Below are positions 48,000-60,420 of a stretch of 64,000 bases of DNA, in pieces. Where the stretch lies: NCBI RefSeq assembly GCF_000699445.3, contig NC_067196.1, positions 23,701,116-23,765,115 of the forward strand. The letters run 5' to 3'. The notes under the pieces were generated by a model. The model was not told the DNA's origin and did no database searches. It saw nothing but the letters and a program-made list of their open reading frames with translations. The DNA comes from Schistosoma haematobium (lineage: Eukaryota > Platyhelminthes > Trematoda > Strigeidida > Schistosomatidae). Made by a program: the position numbers and the translations under genes. The number at the start of each line of letters is the position of its first letter. Position 1 is the first letter of the stretch.

Positions 48000-48160
48000 T
48001 TGTACTTCTGGTGTTTCGTGACTTAATGTAATCTGCTTCTTCAGAGTAAATAAACAAATTAAATTAACGCAAGTTTAAATAGTACTATTATACTATCCGG
48101 TTATTACTTTACTCTGAAGAAATGGCATACATTAAGTCACGGAACGTCAGAAATACAATA
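48000..48160. repeat. foldback inverted repeat
   Basis: Arms of about 51 bases (48000-48051 and 48109-48160) share CGTGACTTAATGTA and CTTCAGAGTAAA on opposite strands, with several mismatches and a spacer of about 57 bases. It is possibly a small foldback element. Confidence 0.75.
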
Positions 48161-49027
48161 TTATTAACTTTCTATCCATTGCTTAATTTATGTGAAACTA
48201 TCATGTTCAACCTTGACATTAATATCTATAAGAAACTCACTTTTCATATAAGTGAATATTCACCATGAAGCTTTTAGTAATAATAATAGTAAATAGTGTT
48301 GTCAATGAATGCTATTTTATTAAAGTTTAATGCTGAAATCAAGTGTATGGAAGTTCATTAGTTGATATCATAGTAATAAATAGAGAACAGATTGTTTGGC
48401 CAGCAAATTTTCATTGAACTGATTGGCGTTTTCGAAATAAATACAATGACTTAATCTCATTTTTACGGTTACTCGCTCGTGACAGAAGTTAAAAGTTAAT
48501 AATTATCATATTATGAATAGTACTGGTGGATTTGGTCTCTGGAAGTATGAACTTACCCATTTGTTATTTATTATATTAAAAAACTGAATATAAGTGATTT
48601 CAAAGCTCTACGTATAACAGTAGATGAAATCAAATGTGACATAGACTAAATATTTTTTAGATTTACACTGTAGTTACATATATTGCACAGTGGATGGAAG
48701 CACCAAATTACTTGTTATAGTGCTAGTTCATGTTGTTTTCTAAACTTTAGTTGATTTTGTTGGTCACCTTAAGCCTATCGAAAGTGCTGGTGTGAGATAT
48801 TGGGTATTTTCCAAAATTAATAATATTATCCGCTTTCATTGTTTTACTCTGATAACAAATCATTTCAGAAATGTTCAGATAAATGAAATTGTTCGTATAC
48901 TTTGTGTACCAACCGTGAAATAGTATTTTCACAACATTTTTTTGTAATTGATGGAACACAAAACTATTAAAATTAATAAGTTGCATATATTAAGATTTTA
49001 TGTAAGTGCTGAATAAATTTAGCCAGA
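48161..49027. other. AT-rich intergenic stretch
   Basis: I see no gene or recognisable repeat. Confidence 0.5.
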
Positions 49028-49311
49028 GAGACTATAATTTGTGGACGAACCAATCAGACTTAAGATAACAGATCTTGGATTCCGGCGCGAAATTCATTCA
49101 TCCATTTTGCCGAAATAGCATTTTGCCATTTCAGATGATGTCATTTCATGATGAAAACCCTCAATCTGATTCCAAACCCTAACCATCAATCATAAATCAT
49201 AATTCTAATTCCTTGCACCGTTTTAAAACCCTCGTTTAGTCTTACTGAGTAGGTGGACATTCTCAGGGTCATTATAGACTCACTCTGAGGTCGTCCATAA
49301 ATCATAGTCTC
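49028..49311. mobile_element. MITE-like element, copy 1
   Basis: About 284 bases with terminal inverted repeats. The left end GAGACTATAATTTGTGGACG is matched, with two differences, by the complement of the right end (GAGACTATGATTTATGGACG). The whole element is the reverse complement of 51740-52022. There is no coding capacity. The superfamily and target-site duplication are not resolved. Confidence 0.8.
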
Positions 49312-51442
49312 ACCAATTTAATCTTTATGTAGGTGGACTAAAACAACAAAATACACAACATAATAATCTTATTCTTCATGTTACATTGGTATACGCGATA
49401 TTGTCACATATATACTTTAATTTATTTAGGGTTCAATTTTATAAGTCAAATAATACTGCATTTTTTCGACTAATTATTCAAAAAGATCAGTAAAACCTTT
49501 ATAATGAAACAATTTAGCTGAGGAACATGATTTCTCTTATTATCACTTCAAATATGAAAATGATTTACTCTAAATTTGTTTTGAGAATAAACAAACAATA
49601 ATCTGTACCCAAAAACACTCATGACTAGCTAGAAGTACAAATAATCTTGATATTTGATGAATATATTGCATAATAATATTTGTTTTTTTTACTGGGAAGA
49701 GAGAATTCCCTAAATTACACTGCACCATAAATTGTATACTCTTAACATTGGTATCTTACCAATGACTGATCTTAGCTAAATAACTGTTGAAGATCAAGTG
49801 TTACTGAAGAGCTTTTTTATCCTAGTGTGGTACTCCTCAACAGTGGACACTCACGATCCTACCAGGGGTTGAATCCATGATCCTAGGATACCGTTGAGCG
49901 GATTAAATCTTTCGACGAATGAGTCCATATCAAATGGCTAATATATTTCAGTCAATCGATATTTTACATAGCCACCTTCCACCGCCACTCATGTGTAGCT
50001 GTCTGACACTCGAAATATTAGAGCTTCATTGGTAATAGCTTGTTACTAGAGCTGTGAGGACTTTTTAAAAAAAAATTAGTCGCTAACGAGCAAATGATTA
50101 TTATTATTAGCACGTATACCTTACAAAAACTATTGAATTTTATGGTTAACATCACGGAAACATCATAGTTGGACGATCTCTGAAAATCTGGTAGCACTGC
50201 ACAGATGTATCACCTTGGCATTGAATTTACTAGCTGTGCTGTCCATGATTTCACCTGGGGTTTGAACACAAAACTTTCAGGTCAATAATGTTATTTCTTC
50301 TATAATATTTACATTACTGTTTATTCTATCCTAATATTTTGGGAACTAACCATTTTTTTATTGATGATTAATATACATATGTAATCAACCGATAATTTAT
50401 TATTATTATTATTATTATCATTGTTATTGATATAGGGGACAATTTTCGCAACATCTGTCTCCCGAATTCCTCTTTTTCTTTTTTTTAAAAAATTTGTTTG
50501 TAATTCATCAAAGTAACAAACAGTTTTTTTATTTTTAGAAATAATGAATACCATATTTTAATATTTTTATAGATTTAAAAAACAAACAAACAACCGTTTA
50601 CAATAATAATAACAATAATAATAATTGATATTGATAAAGTGTACATGTCTAACTCCGGTAACTAAGGGATAGTTTTGAAAGTTTCTGTCATGTTTATTAA
50701 CACATAGTAATTTGATTTTAATTAATATAAATGAAATTCAATAGATATATTGATAAATTGCTTAGTGATTAAATTCAATAATTTGATTTAATAAAGAAGG
50801 TTGATAGCGGCACAGACTAGCATAAATATATTTCTAAAGGATTTTGTAAAGATTGTTGAATTTCATAGGTTAAACCATTGACTGATCTTAATTTAAGAGC
50901 TTTTGAAAATCAAGAAATGAAACTTCTCAACAGTTCTCATACATGAACCCACCTATGGAATGGCAAGGGTATTTGGAGGTTGTTGAATTCGATGTACTAA
51001 CCTATTAAGAACTAACTCATCAACAGTGGCTTTTGTCATGATAAGTAGAGATGGATGGTGGCTAGAAGTGGAATCCAGAATAGGTTCTTCGTCCCATTTG
51101 GGAGTTGTCAGATGGATGTGGTTGCTCAACTCTGGGATTATAGTGCACTGAGATGAAGAGTCCAAAGTACGGCAAAATGCATGTTCTGGATCTCTCTGTT
51201 AGCGGTCATTCATCTATGTTCAAAAATGCTTGTGACTTAGTGGTAAAATGTAGGCCATTCGTAAGGGTTATCCATATTCCAAAAGATACTAACCAATTAC
51301 AGTTCTCGACACCGATGAGAAGATCTTAGGTTACCTAAATTTGATGAATCAATATCAGTTCTTTCTTGTAATAACAACGACGAGTATAATTTTTCCAATA
51401 GGCATTTCTTCATGCTAATTGTCATCTCATTGTCTGTCGTTA

Positions 51443-51485
<43 letters not shown>

Positions 51486-51739
51486 AGATGTAGAGAGTTT
51501 TTCCATCTTAATATATCTTCGTTAGACATAAAGCTTTCTTTTACATTGCTGTCTTCCTTTCTTCAGCAGATTGTTGGACAGTCATCGGTATCAGCCGTCT
51601 TATTTGTTTCATTCGTCTTAAAAGAATCTTCATAGTTTGTAAATAGCAATTACTTTAGTCCAAATCGAACTAAAGCTCAAGAAACAACAACTTCACATCC
51701 ACATACAACAGTGAAACGTTTCAAGTTATAACTATTGGT
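49312..51739. other. AT-rich stretch with diverged SINE traces
   Basis: No gene seen. Very diverged minus-strand SINE copies lie at about 49795-49930 (CCTAGTGTGGTACTCCTCAA), about 50165-50285 and about 50840-50955. A (TTA)n run lies at 50397-50418. A (TA)n tract lies at 51445-51482. Confidence 0.5.
51445..51482. repeat. (TA)n microsatellite
   Basis: About 38 bases of uninterrupted alternating TA. Confidence 0.92.
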
Positions 51740-52022
51740 GAGACTATAACTTATGGACGACCTCAGAATGACGCTAAAGTGACTCTGAGAATGTCCATAA
51801 ATTTACTAGAGCTAAATGACGGTTATAAACATATGTGAAGAACCAAGATTATGATATACAATTGATGGTTAGGGTTTGGAATCAAATTGAGGGTTTTCAT
51901 CATGAAATGACATCACCTGAAATGGCAAAATGCTATTTAGGCAAATAGATGAATGAATTTCGCGCAGGAATCCAAGATCTGTTATCTTAAGTCTGATTGG
52001 TTCGTCCACAAATTATAGTCTT
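51740..52022. mobile_element. MITE-like element, copy 2 (inverted to copy 1)
   Basis: About 283 bases, starting GAGACTATAACTTATGGACG and ending TCCACAAATTATAGTCTT. It is the reverse complement of 49028-49311 throughout, including TTTTGCCATTTCAG and CCTCAATTTGATTCC-like blocks. The 66-codon frame that crosses its right end is not a gene. Confidence 0.8.
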
Positions 52023-53876
52023 GCCTAATAAATTAGTAAACTCATTATTGATGCTTGATTCAAGATCTATAGTCCTGTCAATGCAAAATAATGTGGTTAT
52101 CAGTGTAATTCAAGATTCGTGTTTCATCTTATCTAAAACTCACCAACTAGATGTACCCAGAATTGATGTTCACTCTGGGACTCGAACACAAGTCTGATCA
52201 AATTTCAACCAAAATATTAACAAAAGGATAATCCAAATTAACTCAAATTGAATTATAGTCCCATCCATTTTTGCTCTTTGTATTTAAATTATTTATAGAT
52301 AATTCACCATAAAAGCAATCAAGCTTTTTCGACAATTTAACATGATAAAAATTAGTTCATCTTTAGTCGATGGGAAACAACTAACAATTTTCTTTATACA
52401 AGTTTCGTTAACCTTATTATTAAATAGATAAACGTATTATTCAACATCAACGAAGTATATTTGTAGTTCATAGTTGGGTTAATTGTTTCTATCAACATTT
52501 ATGTGCATATGAAAACTTATTTTTGGTCAAATTAATCTGTTCAAATAGTGTTTGTTCATATTTCAAGGAACAATTCAGTAAGTATTCATACTTTTGTCAG
52601 ATAACAGATTAAATGTCATTCAAATTGGTTGAATTTAATGGTGTGAATTTCTGTAGGATCAATTGTTTAAGTAGGAATCTGTTGTTATTATTATGGAACA
52701 TTTTAGATTTATCTATCAAGTGTTAAATCAGTATATACTAGTGATCCTGTAATCACTACATATTTTTATTCCTATCAACTATTGTATTGGACAGTACAGG
52801 ACAACAATTTAAGTTTTCTCTACTAAACTCCCAAAATTAGAACATAATAAAATTGGTGAATGCTTTTATATAAATTTCAAATTTTCCTTTGACTACCTTT
52901 GAAGTTTACTCATAGTATGTAATCGTTATAGATGCATTGATACATAAACATATAGGTTTCATTGTTAACTAGAGTTTTCAATAAAGCCTATATTGACAAT
53001 AGATATTTGACAATTAGCTTAGTTTATTTTAATAAGCATTGAATATATTCAATAACACATCATACCCTAAATGAAAGATGAAATAATAAATCTTTAAAGA
53101 AGTTAAATCAATATTAATCTAAAGTTTAGAGCATTAAATTTCAAATGAGCTAATAATCAAATTTTTTTACCATATCAATTTGAAAATTTATTTTATTTCA
53201 ATTAACTAAACAACATGAATCGTTAGTTATTTAAGTTATGTACTTATGTGTACATAATATTCCTTAATGAATATGACATGGATATGATTTATGAGGTAAT
53301 AAAATATATTTTGTTCCTTGTCAGTAATGTAAATATAAAGTTAAAGAATTTAAATGTATTCCTTTTTTTTTGGTTTTGTTTAAATAATATACAAAATTTA
53401 TTGATTAAAGTACTAAATAAAAAATGTATGATTATTATTACTTAGTATTTAATTCTTTGTAATTAAGGAAATACACGCAATATTTGTCAAACAATAAGAT
53501 TTGTGTATTAATGTTCTTCAAATTCAGATTTGTTACCAGCGGCATACAGGTTTGTTTGTTTTTTTATTAGGGAATTAAGTTTTAAACATTAATGTACTTG
53601 TTTAGTGAGTTTTTTTTTGTGTTTTAGAAGAAAATAAACTCGGTTCAGACATTAGTTTTTCATTTAAAACAAAACAAAAAAGTAAATAAATAAAGTAAGC
53701 TAAATGAATACATTATGATGCTATTAAGTCTCTATTAGAATGTTATACACTTACGTAATTATACTATAATATAATCAGTATATTGTATTGTTGTTATGAT
53801 AGACTAATTTTCTTAGTTTTAATTAATATTTTAACGCAACTTATTTATTTATTTATTTAAATAAGTAAACATTCAT
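52023..53876. other. AT-rich intergenic stretch
   Basis: I see no gene or recognisable repeat. Confidence 0.5.
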
Positions 53877-54158
53877 ACTGTAGTGAACAGAACACGGGTA
53901 GGGGCAACTGAATGTATTTGACACAAAATTACAGTGCATCTCAATATAATCTGAGAACTATATATTAAATCGTTAATTTGCAAAATGTCTATCAATTGTC
54001 TCAAAATGCCTCAGACTTCATTGTTCTTACATTTTCATACAAATTGCATTCTATTACCGCTCTTGCTTTCTTGATCTTCCCTCATCTTCTGCTGCCAGAC
54101 ATTACATTCCTGACTCGCATAATATATTACTTATATCAGTATAAGTAGCACGCACCAC
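53877..54158 (+). repeat. unclassified ~280-base repeat, family U1
   Basis: Third copy of the family at 10318 (-) and 16314 (+). It starts ACTGTAGTGAACAGAACACG and ends with the hairpin at 54128-54147 and GCACGCACCAC. It directly abuts the family U2 repeat on its right. Confidence 0.75.
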
Positions 54159-54159
54159 A

Positions 54160-54480
54160 ATACTAAGGGGCATCAAAATATATATGCACCACACAAAGTA
54201 GTTATCATTAAATTTGTGTGTGTGCTCGAATACTGCTTAAGTACCCAAGCCGAAGAAAGTGGTTTTTCTAGGGATCATTCCTTTGACCTAGGGGTCTAAT
54301 CTACGAAGGCAATGGAACGTTAGATAATACGGTCCTATACTAGCCAGTGAACAAAAATACGTTCATATGCCATTTGTTCCCTTAGGATCATGGAGTCCAT
54401 GTTCACCATTGGTCTGGAATTAGGTTTTACAAGAGGAGAGCAGACTCTCCCCACTCTCAAATAAACAAGAGCATCTGGTG
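54160..54480 (-). repeat. unclassified repeat, family U2
   Basis: Reverse-strand homolog of 38750-39280, missing the 5' third. Because it abuts a U1 repeat without a gap, the two may be parts of one larger element or a nested insertion. Confidence 0.55.
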
Positions 54481-54679
54481 AATTTCAGCTTAATACCAGA
54501 AAAACAAGTAGTTTTATGTTGAGGCATCTCTAAACTAATGAAAAAAGTGAAAAAAATGATTGACACCATCTAGCGAATTCTTTTACTGAAAAGTCATTCT
54601 GAGATTAATATAACAATTAGAAATATACAGATTGAAATCATGAGTCAATTGAAGCTAGATCACCATGGAAAACATAGAA

Positions 54680-54725
54680 GCACTGGATGGCCGTTTCATC
54701 CTATTATGAGACTCCTCAGCAGTGC
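54680..54725 (-). ncRNA. type I hammerhead motif, weakened
   Basis: CUGAGGAG and GAAAC are intact. Helix II is weakened by two G-U pairs, and the triplet AUC leaves helix III mismatched. Confidence 0.7.
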
Positions 54726-55086
54726 GCATCCACGATCTCGCACCCCGCGAGATTCGAACCCAGGACCTATCAGTCTCGCGTCAAACGCCTAACCTCTACA
54801 CCACTGAGCCGGCATCCAATGGTGTTAATGTCTAACTTCAACCAATCCACGAAGTTGCGCCACTGTATACCATTGTCTTCAGTGAGCTGTTATCTCACAA
54901 CAGACCTGGTTGTACTCCACTGGTAACGGCTTCTCACTAGAACGCCAGAAGTATCTCTTGAAGTCAGTCACTAGTGAGCAGATGATTATTATCAGAAGGG
55001 GTTTGTAGAGATTTTAGAAAAAAGAACCTGGCGAGAGACTGATAGGTCTTGGGTTCGAACCTCGCGGGGTGTGGGATCGTGGATGC

Positions 55087-55132
55087 GCACTGCTGAGGAG
55101 TCTCATAATAGGATGAAACGGCCGCCCAGTGC
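55087..55132 (+). ncRNA. type I hammerhead motif, cleavage triplet lost
   Basis: GCACUG, CUGAGGAG and GAAAC are present, but the cleavage triplet is GCC instead of GUC, which breaks the NUH rule. No self-cleavage is expected. Confidence 0.75.
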
Positions 55133-55229
55133 TTCCAGATTTTTCATGGTGATCTAGCTTCAATTGACTCATGATTCCAATCTGTGAAATTTCTAAAATC
55201 TTCCAAAACCCCTTCTGATAATTAGAAAT

Positions 55230-58200
55230 TTAGTATTATTTCAGGTTTGAATTTTATAAATGACACAATCTGTTGAGTAAATCTTACATAGAGTTTAGTC
55301 AGTATATTCGAAATGGAATACTGTGAAGTGGATTTTAAAAGATTTTCTATTGTTAGTTTTGTTTCCAGAGTATTTGTGAATATGTATTACCGAAATATTT
55401 TGAGAAGAAGAATGAAATATTTCTTTTTTATCCAAACTTTTGATGAAAACCATGTCAGATAATTAATCAATTATTAGTAATGTTTTATCTTTGATTTTTA
55501 ACCAATCATGTCTAACTGTGAGTGTATATACTCTTTGGTATGGTAATCGCCTAGAAATTACAAATCTACGCTTACATCTTTCTTACCACCAATTTATAGC
55601 TTAAAAGAATTTCTTTAAGCCATTTCACATTTTACATTACCAGTGTTTTAATGATCAGATCTTTAAACAAAACGTACACGAACATGCAGTGATGTTTAGT
55701 TATGTGGTCAGGGGGAATCGATGATTCATTTCTTAGTACATCGACACAATAGTAATTGATCATTTATATTTTAATGAACTCTATCTGAATCTATAAACAG
55801 AATAGGATTTCCAATTGTTGGTTTCGTCCTCTGAATAATTAGATTTAAAGCAGGCGTAAGTATTTAACAAACTAATTACGATCCAATTTTATATAGCGAG
55901 TTAAATGAGACAGATAAGTTCAACTAATCAATTTTAATCAATGAATATATAATGTTGTACTTATCAAGAAGCCTGTAGGTAATGCGTTCGAATCCACAAA
56001 AAGTTGTTCTTACATTTTACTAAGAAATTCCAGGCTAAAATACTAGAAAATAGATATCTAGCGATCATTTTCAAGAGTCCTCTAGCTGATATCAAGTCAT
56101 AGAGATTATTATATAAATGGAATTCAATCACTTATTTAGTAGGAATAAGATAAATCAATATTTAAACTTAGTTCACACAACTGTATAAATAGATAAAAAT
56201 ATTCCAACGACTGGTGGAAAAACTATAATATTGAATACTCATGAGGGATATATACATTTTCGTAAGTGATATAAAGCCAACGTAACTATACATTATTCAT
56301 CTTATGGAGTATTTTAATGAGATAATGTGTTAGTTCGTGTTACTCACTTATATGTAGGCAGAAATGTTTGTCTTCTGAATTCATTTTTATATACCTTATC
56401 TGGATTATGGTGATTTGTATATGGGCATTATTCAGTAGTGAAATTCTTGACTTGTTATACTATTTAAGTAAATCATATCTGAGAGAACTACAGATTATTA
56501 GTTGATGAAAAAAACCCTGTCATTAAATGTATCAAACTTGACTGTTAGTAACTATCATAATCGATAACTGTTCCAATATTTTGTTAAATAAAAATGATCT
56601 TGGATCTGTTTTATGGTTACTGTATTTGATTAATATACAAATGGATATGTTCAATACATACAAATGAGAAATGCTGATTTATTGTATGAATACAGCAGTA
56701 ATCTATTAATAATCTTTGATTAATTTATGGAAAAATATAAATCGTAATTAATTAAGCCGTTCACCAGATGGGAAGTTTTGTAATACATTGTTAACCCTAT
56801 TTTACATTCAACCTGACATTCTCCTGAAATCCAATTTACAGAACTGAGGCTAACATTGTGTTTTTTCTTAATAAAGAAAATAGACATAAAACAAATTGGC
56901 GTTGCATAATTCTTTGGAAAAATAAACTACACCATTTAGAATATTTGTACCAATACAATTTAGCAATGGTGAATAATTCATTGAATGAATGAGTTTTGTT
57001 TTAATCAATATAAATGGAATTTCACACTTGAATAGAGTGAGACTGATTTGTTTTTTAACAAAAAGGTCAAAACCCCTGACCTTATTAAATTCTAGGCAAT
57101 TTGTTTTTACTAGAATATATTTTTAATCATAGGAAATATGAGTGATGAATATTGGTAGACTATTTGTTAATGACTTACATCAATCAATCGATATACTTTC
57201 AATGTCTCACTCAGTTGTATCAAGTATTCTACATCAAAGTGCAATTCCCCTCGATGCGAATAATTTAATGCCAATCATAACAAAATATCAGTTACTAATT
57301 TATGATAATCTATAAAATTCTACTGACTGATAACGTACGCTCATAGATCTAAGTACATATTACATAATCAGCGCTTACGAATATAAATAGTTTGACACCT
57401 AACAAACAGTATTTCAAGCCTTTAATTTAGTGAATGCTCGTGGACTAGATTGTTACATAAATACAAGGCGAATAGGTCCAGTGATTTATTTCTTCAATAA
57501 ATTCATTTTCAGAACTGTACAATCACAAAATATATACTTAGTTTTCCACAATTATAATCAATAATAAATATATATTAAAAGCAATAGTTTGTTGAGTGTA
57601 GCAACGAAAATGTTATTCGCATTAAGAAATTGAGAATATGATTGTTGAGAGCTTGGACATTTATTAAGAACTTCATAGACATTAGATAGAAGATAGCAGT
57701 TGAGAAAGAGGGCTACATAATATAGTAAAACAAAATGTTAAACTAAAAATGAAATGTAACCAAAAAGGAGTTTTGGAAACAAAACAAGTCGGATACAAGT
57801 AAAAGGTCAATAGAGAGGAAGAGGTGGGTTTAACTTTAGAAAATGAGATCAAACAGTTTCATATTTATGTATAGTTCTGCTTTGTCCAGAAGTAAGACAA
57901 ATGCTTCAGCAATGCTAAAAGACGGAAGCCAACGGTCTTTGTCAGGCTTTTGTTTATCTTATGAATAACTTTGTATACTGAGTCTGTTTTGATAAAATGA
58001 CATATGTTCACGAGTTTTTCTTATGAATCCATTTCTTCCTTTTTCAATTTTCTCAAAATCCCTTGGATAGAGTATGCAACGAGCGAATTATTACATTGTT
58101 ACTGAGCTACATCACTTCTTCCCATATATTTTATGCAGATTATTAACTTTAAGATAAGTACTCAGTGTTATCATACCCAATAAGAAGTGTTTTATTTCTC

Positions 58201-58949
58201 TAGATTATTGAATCAAGACACAGTATTCATTTACTAAAATGAAAATTGAGGATGTTGATCGATATGTGGTATGTAATGGTACAATATGGTCAATTGATAA
58301 CTGTTTTTGACATCGAGTTATTAACATAAACCTTTGAATAATTTGACATCAGAGACAAGATCTTTAATCAGAAGAATAGATTTATTCTAACTCTCTTATA
58401 TACAGAATATTGAACAAAGCAATAAACATTATTAGAAGTCATTTAACAAATAAACGATTGAAGAATATCCCAATCTTAAATCATTTACTCTTCAATAGAA
58501 TGAATGTCTAGCTATCAGGTTTAATCCTTGCTCCATCATATCAATTTCATTGAATATTCATTTTTGTTTAAATCATTCATGTTTAATTGAAATTTCGTAA
58601 TCGGTACTGTAATTGTCATTGTGAATGACTGTCAGTAATATTTATACATACATAATATAATGAATAAAACTACAAAGTTTATTTTTATTGTATTTCAAAT
58701 TAAAAAAAAAGTAGATGACAATGAAGACAAAAACATGACAAGGAAAAATAAAAGGATTGTGTGGGAAAGAAGAGTATTTTTTTGCTTGTTTAACCCAATT
58801 AAAAGATAAATAATTATTCAGTCCGTCAGCTTAATTATCAATAAAGAAATAACTAATGAAAATAAGATTAAGAGAAGGAGAAAAAGAAACTCTCAACAAT
58901 AATAACAACAACCAGATAAATACTACCAGTTTAAAAGGATTTGTAAAAG
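55230..58949. other. long AT-rich intergenic stretch
   Basis: I see no gene, RNA gene or recognisable repeat. Confidence 0.5.
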
Positions 58950-59460
58950 TTGTAAACTTTTCATAGTTTAAATCATGAAATGATCTTAGCTAGACAGAAT
59001 TTCTGGAAGTACCGGACGGTCATTTCATCTTAGTATGGGACTACTCAACAGTGTGCATCTACAACCCTACATTCGGAAGCCAAACTCAAGACATTTAATC
59101 TCATGCATGAATGTCTAGCTTCTGGACCATCGAGCAAGTACCCAACGGTCGTAATGTCTAACTTCAATCAATTCATGATAATGTGCAGCCCTCGTCCATT
59201 GCTTTGGTTGGATAACTGTTTAATGCCTAACTTGGTTGAACTCCACTAGTCATGGCTCCATATTAGAACTCCAGGATTTGCTAGTTACCAGTAAGCACAT
59301 AATTTTATTAATATAAAGGGATATATGGAGAGGTCAAGGGTTCAATTACCTATGGCAAAATCTCGGATGCACACTGCTAAGCAATTTCATACTAGGATTA
59401 AACAGTCGTTCAGTATTTCCAGATTTTCAATGATTGTCTAAGATCGGTTCGTAATTTAAA
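58950..59460. mobile_element. hammerhead SINE, old inverted composite copy
   Basis: A minus-oriented diverged unit (58950-59300) runs through a diverged tail-to-head junction (about 59285-59330). It then flips to a plus-oriented piece (59335-59460) that opens AGGTCAAGGGTTCAATTACC. The layout is the same as at 54619-55219. Ribozyme boxes are lost on both sides. Confidence 0.7.
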
Positions 59461-60299
59461 CGATGACGACAAATGTTAATGAATCATTGTAGAAATAAGA
59501 TAATGATGATGTGACAGTAGGAGAATAAGTATGATGGTGAATAATGAAGACGATTTTTTGTTCTGCAGAGTAAATATTTACAAGAAAAGATGATAGTTAT
59601 GAAATAAACATAGGAATAAATGGGTAGACAGGAAAAAGAAAATTTCAGCGATCTAGTTAAGGTCACGGTTTATCATTATAACTGCAAATCGTGAAAAGGA
59701 GGATAATTACCATTATCTAATGTCGTAGGAACAATTATTTTACAATAACTTCATCGTCATTATTTACACCAACCAACGACGGCCTGCTCAAACATTTCGG
59801 GTCAACTAGTTTCTATTTGTGCAATATTGCAATAAACCTCATTGTTTCAGATTTGTTTAAACCGAATAATTATAAATCCACACTGTGTGTGCTCGCTCAC
59901 TGTTATATAAGGCATAAACCTAGTCAAATTGTTAAATACTGGAAATCTCAAAGAGAGACATTGGTTTTACTGGAATATCCTTCATCTAGTTTTCTCTTTG
60001 AAGAAAGCGAAGGAAGTATAAATTGGAATTAATAGATTCAATATCTGATAAATGTAAAGATAGTTAAATCATCTAAACTGATAATAAACTTTTGCCACTG
60101 AGGGTGATTGGCAGATATTGACCACTGGAAAAAACACTTATGGAATATAATCTTTGAATAATTACAATTTGAATTCATGTTAAAGAGAACTTTGTTGAAA
60201 TGTTATGTAGTTGGTGCTGAGAATACTTTGCTGTTATGAAATTAACAGTTTTTATTAATCACAAATGTGCTGTTGGGATAAGATACCTGAACATTCTTC
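59461..60299. other. AT-rich stretch with a short repeat trace
   Basis: No gene recognised. At 59778-59830 the words CGACGGCCTGCTCAAACATT resemble the start of the (AAT)n-tailed repeat at 17605 and 30443. The 71-codon frame at 59817-60032 has no family I know. Confidence 0.4.
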
Positions 60300-60420
60300 C
60301 TGTCAGTCAGTCAGTCACAACATAGAATCCGAAACATATATACATCAGTTCAAGTTGCCATACCTCATCAGGACATTATTCCTGTGTAATAATCACTTTG
60401 TAAAACTGATTCCATTCCAC
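60300..60420 (-). mobile_element. RTE-like retrotransposon 3' UTR tip, (ACTG)n-tailed family
   Basis: Minus-strand copy of the last about 100 bases of the element at 2165-2707: the GAGGTATGGCAACTTGAAC block, the CGATGCATATAT-like block and a (GACT)n tail at 60317-60303. It is a very short 5'-truncated insertion. Confidence 0.75.

Larger units (their letters stand above)
54619..55219. mobile_element. hammerhead SINE, inverted composite copy
   Basis: A complete minus-oriented unit (54619-54990) continues through a tail-to-head junction (ATTATTATCAGAAGGGG) into a tail piece (54992-55020). It then flips to a plus-oriented piece (55022-55219) from the tRNA-like region to the family end CCCCTTCTGAT. 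Both parts share rare variants in helix II (GTCTCATAATAGGAT). AATTAGAAAT is found at both outer ends (54615-54624 and 55220-55229), but the left one overlaps a word that belongs to the SINE tail. Confidence 0.85.

Noticed and set aside
49180..49200. Telomere-like AACCCTAACC words
   Set aside because: A single short run inside the MITE-like element, present in both copies, with no tandem array.
54780..54815. tRNA gene, because of good A- and B-box sequences
   Set aside because: The boxes belong to the SINE. No cloverleaf with acceptor and anticodon stems can be drawn, and the same segment recurs in many copies.
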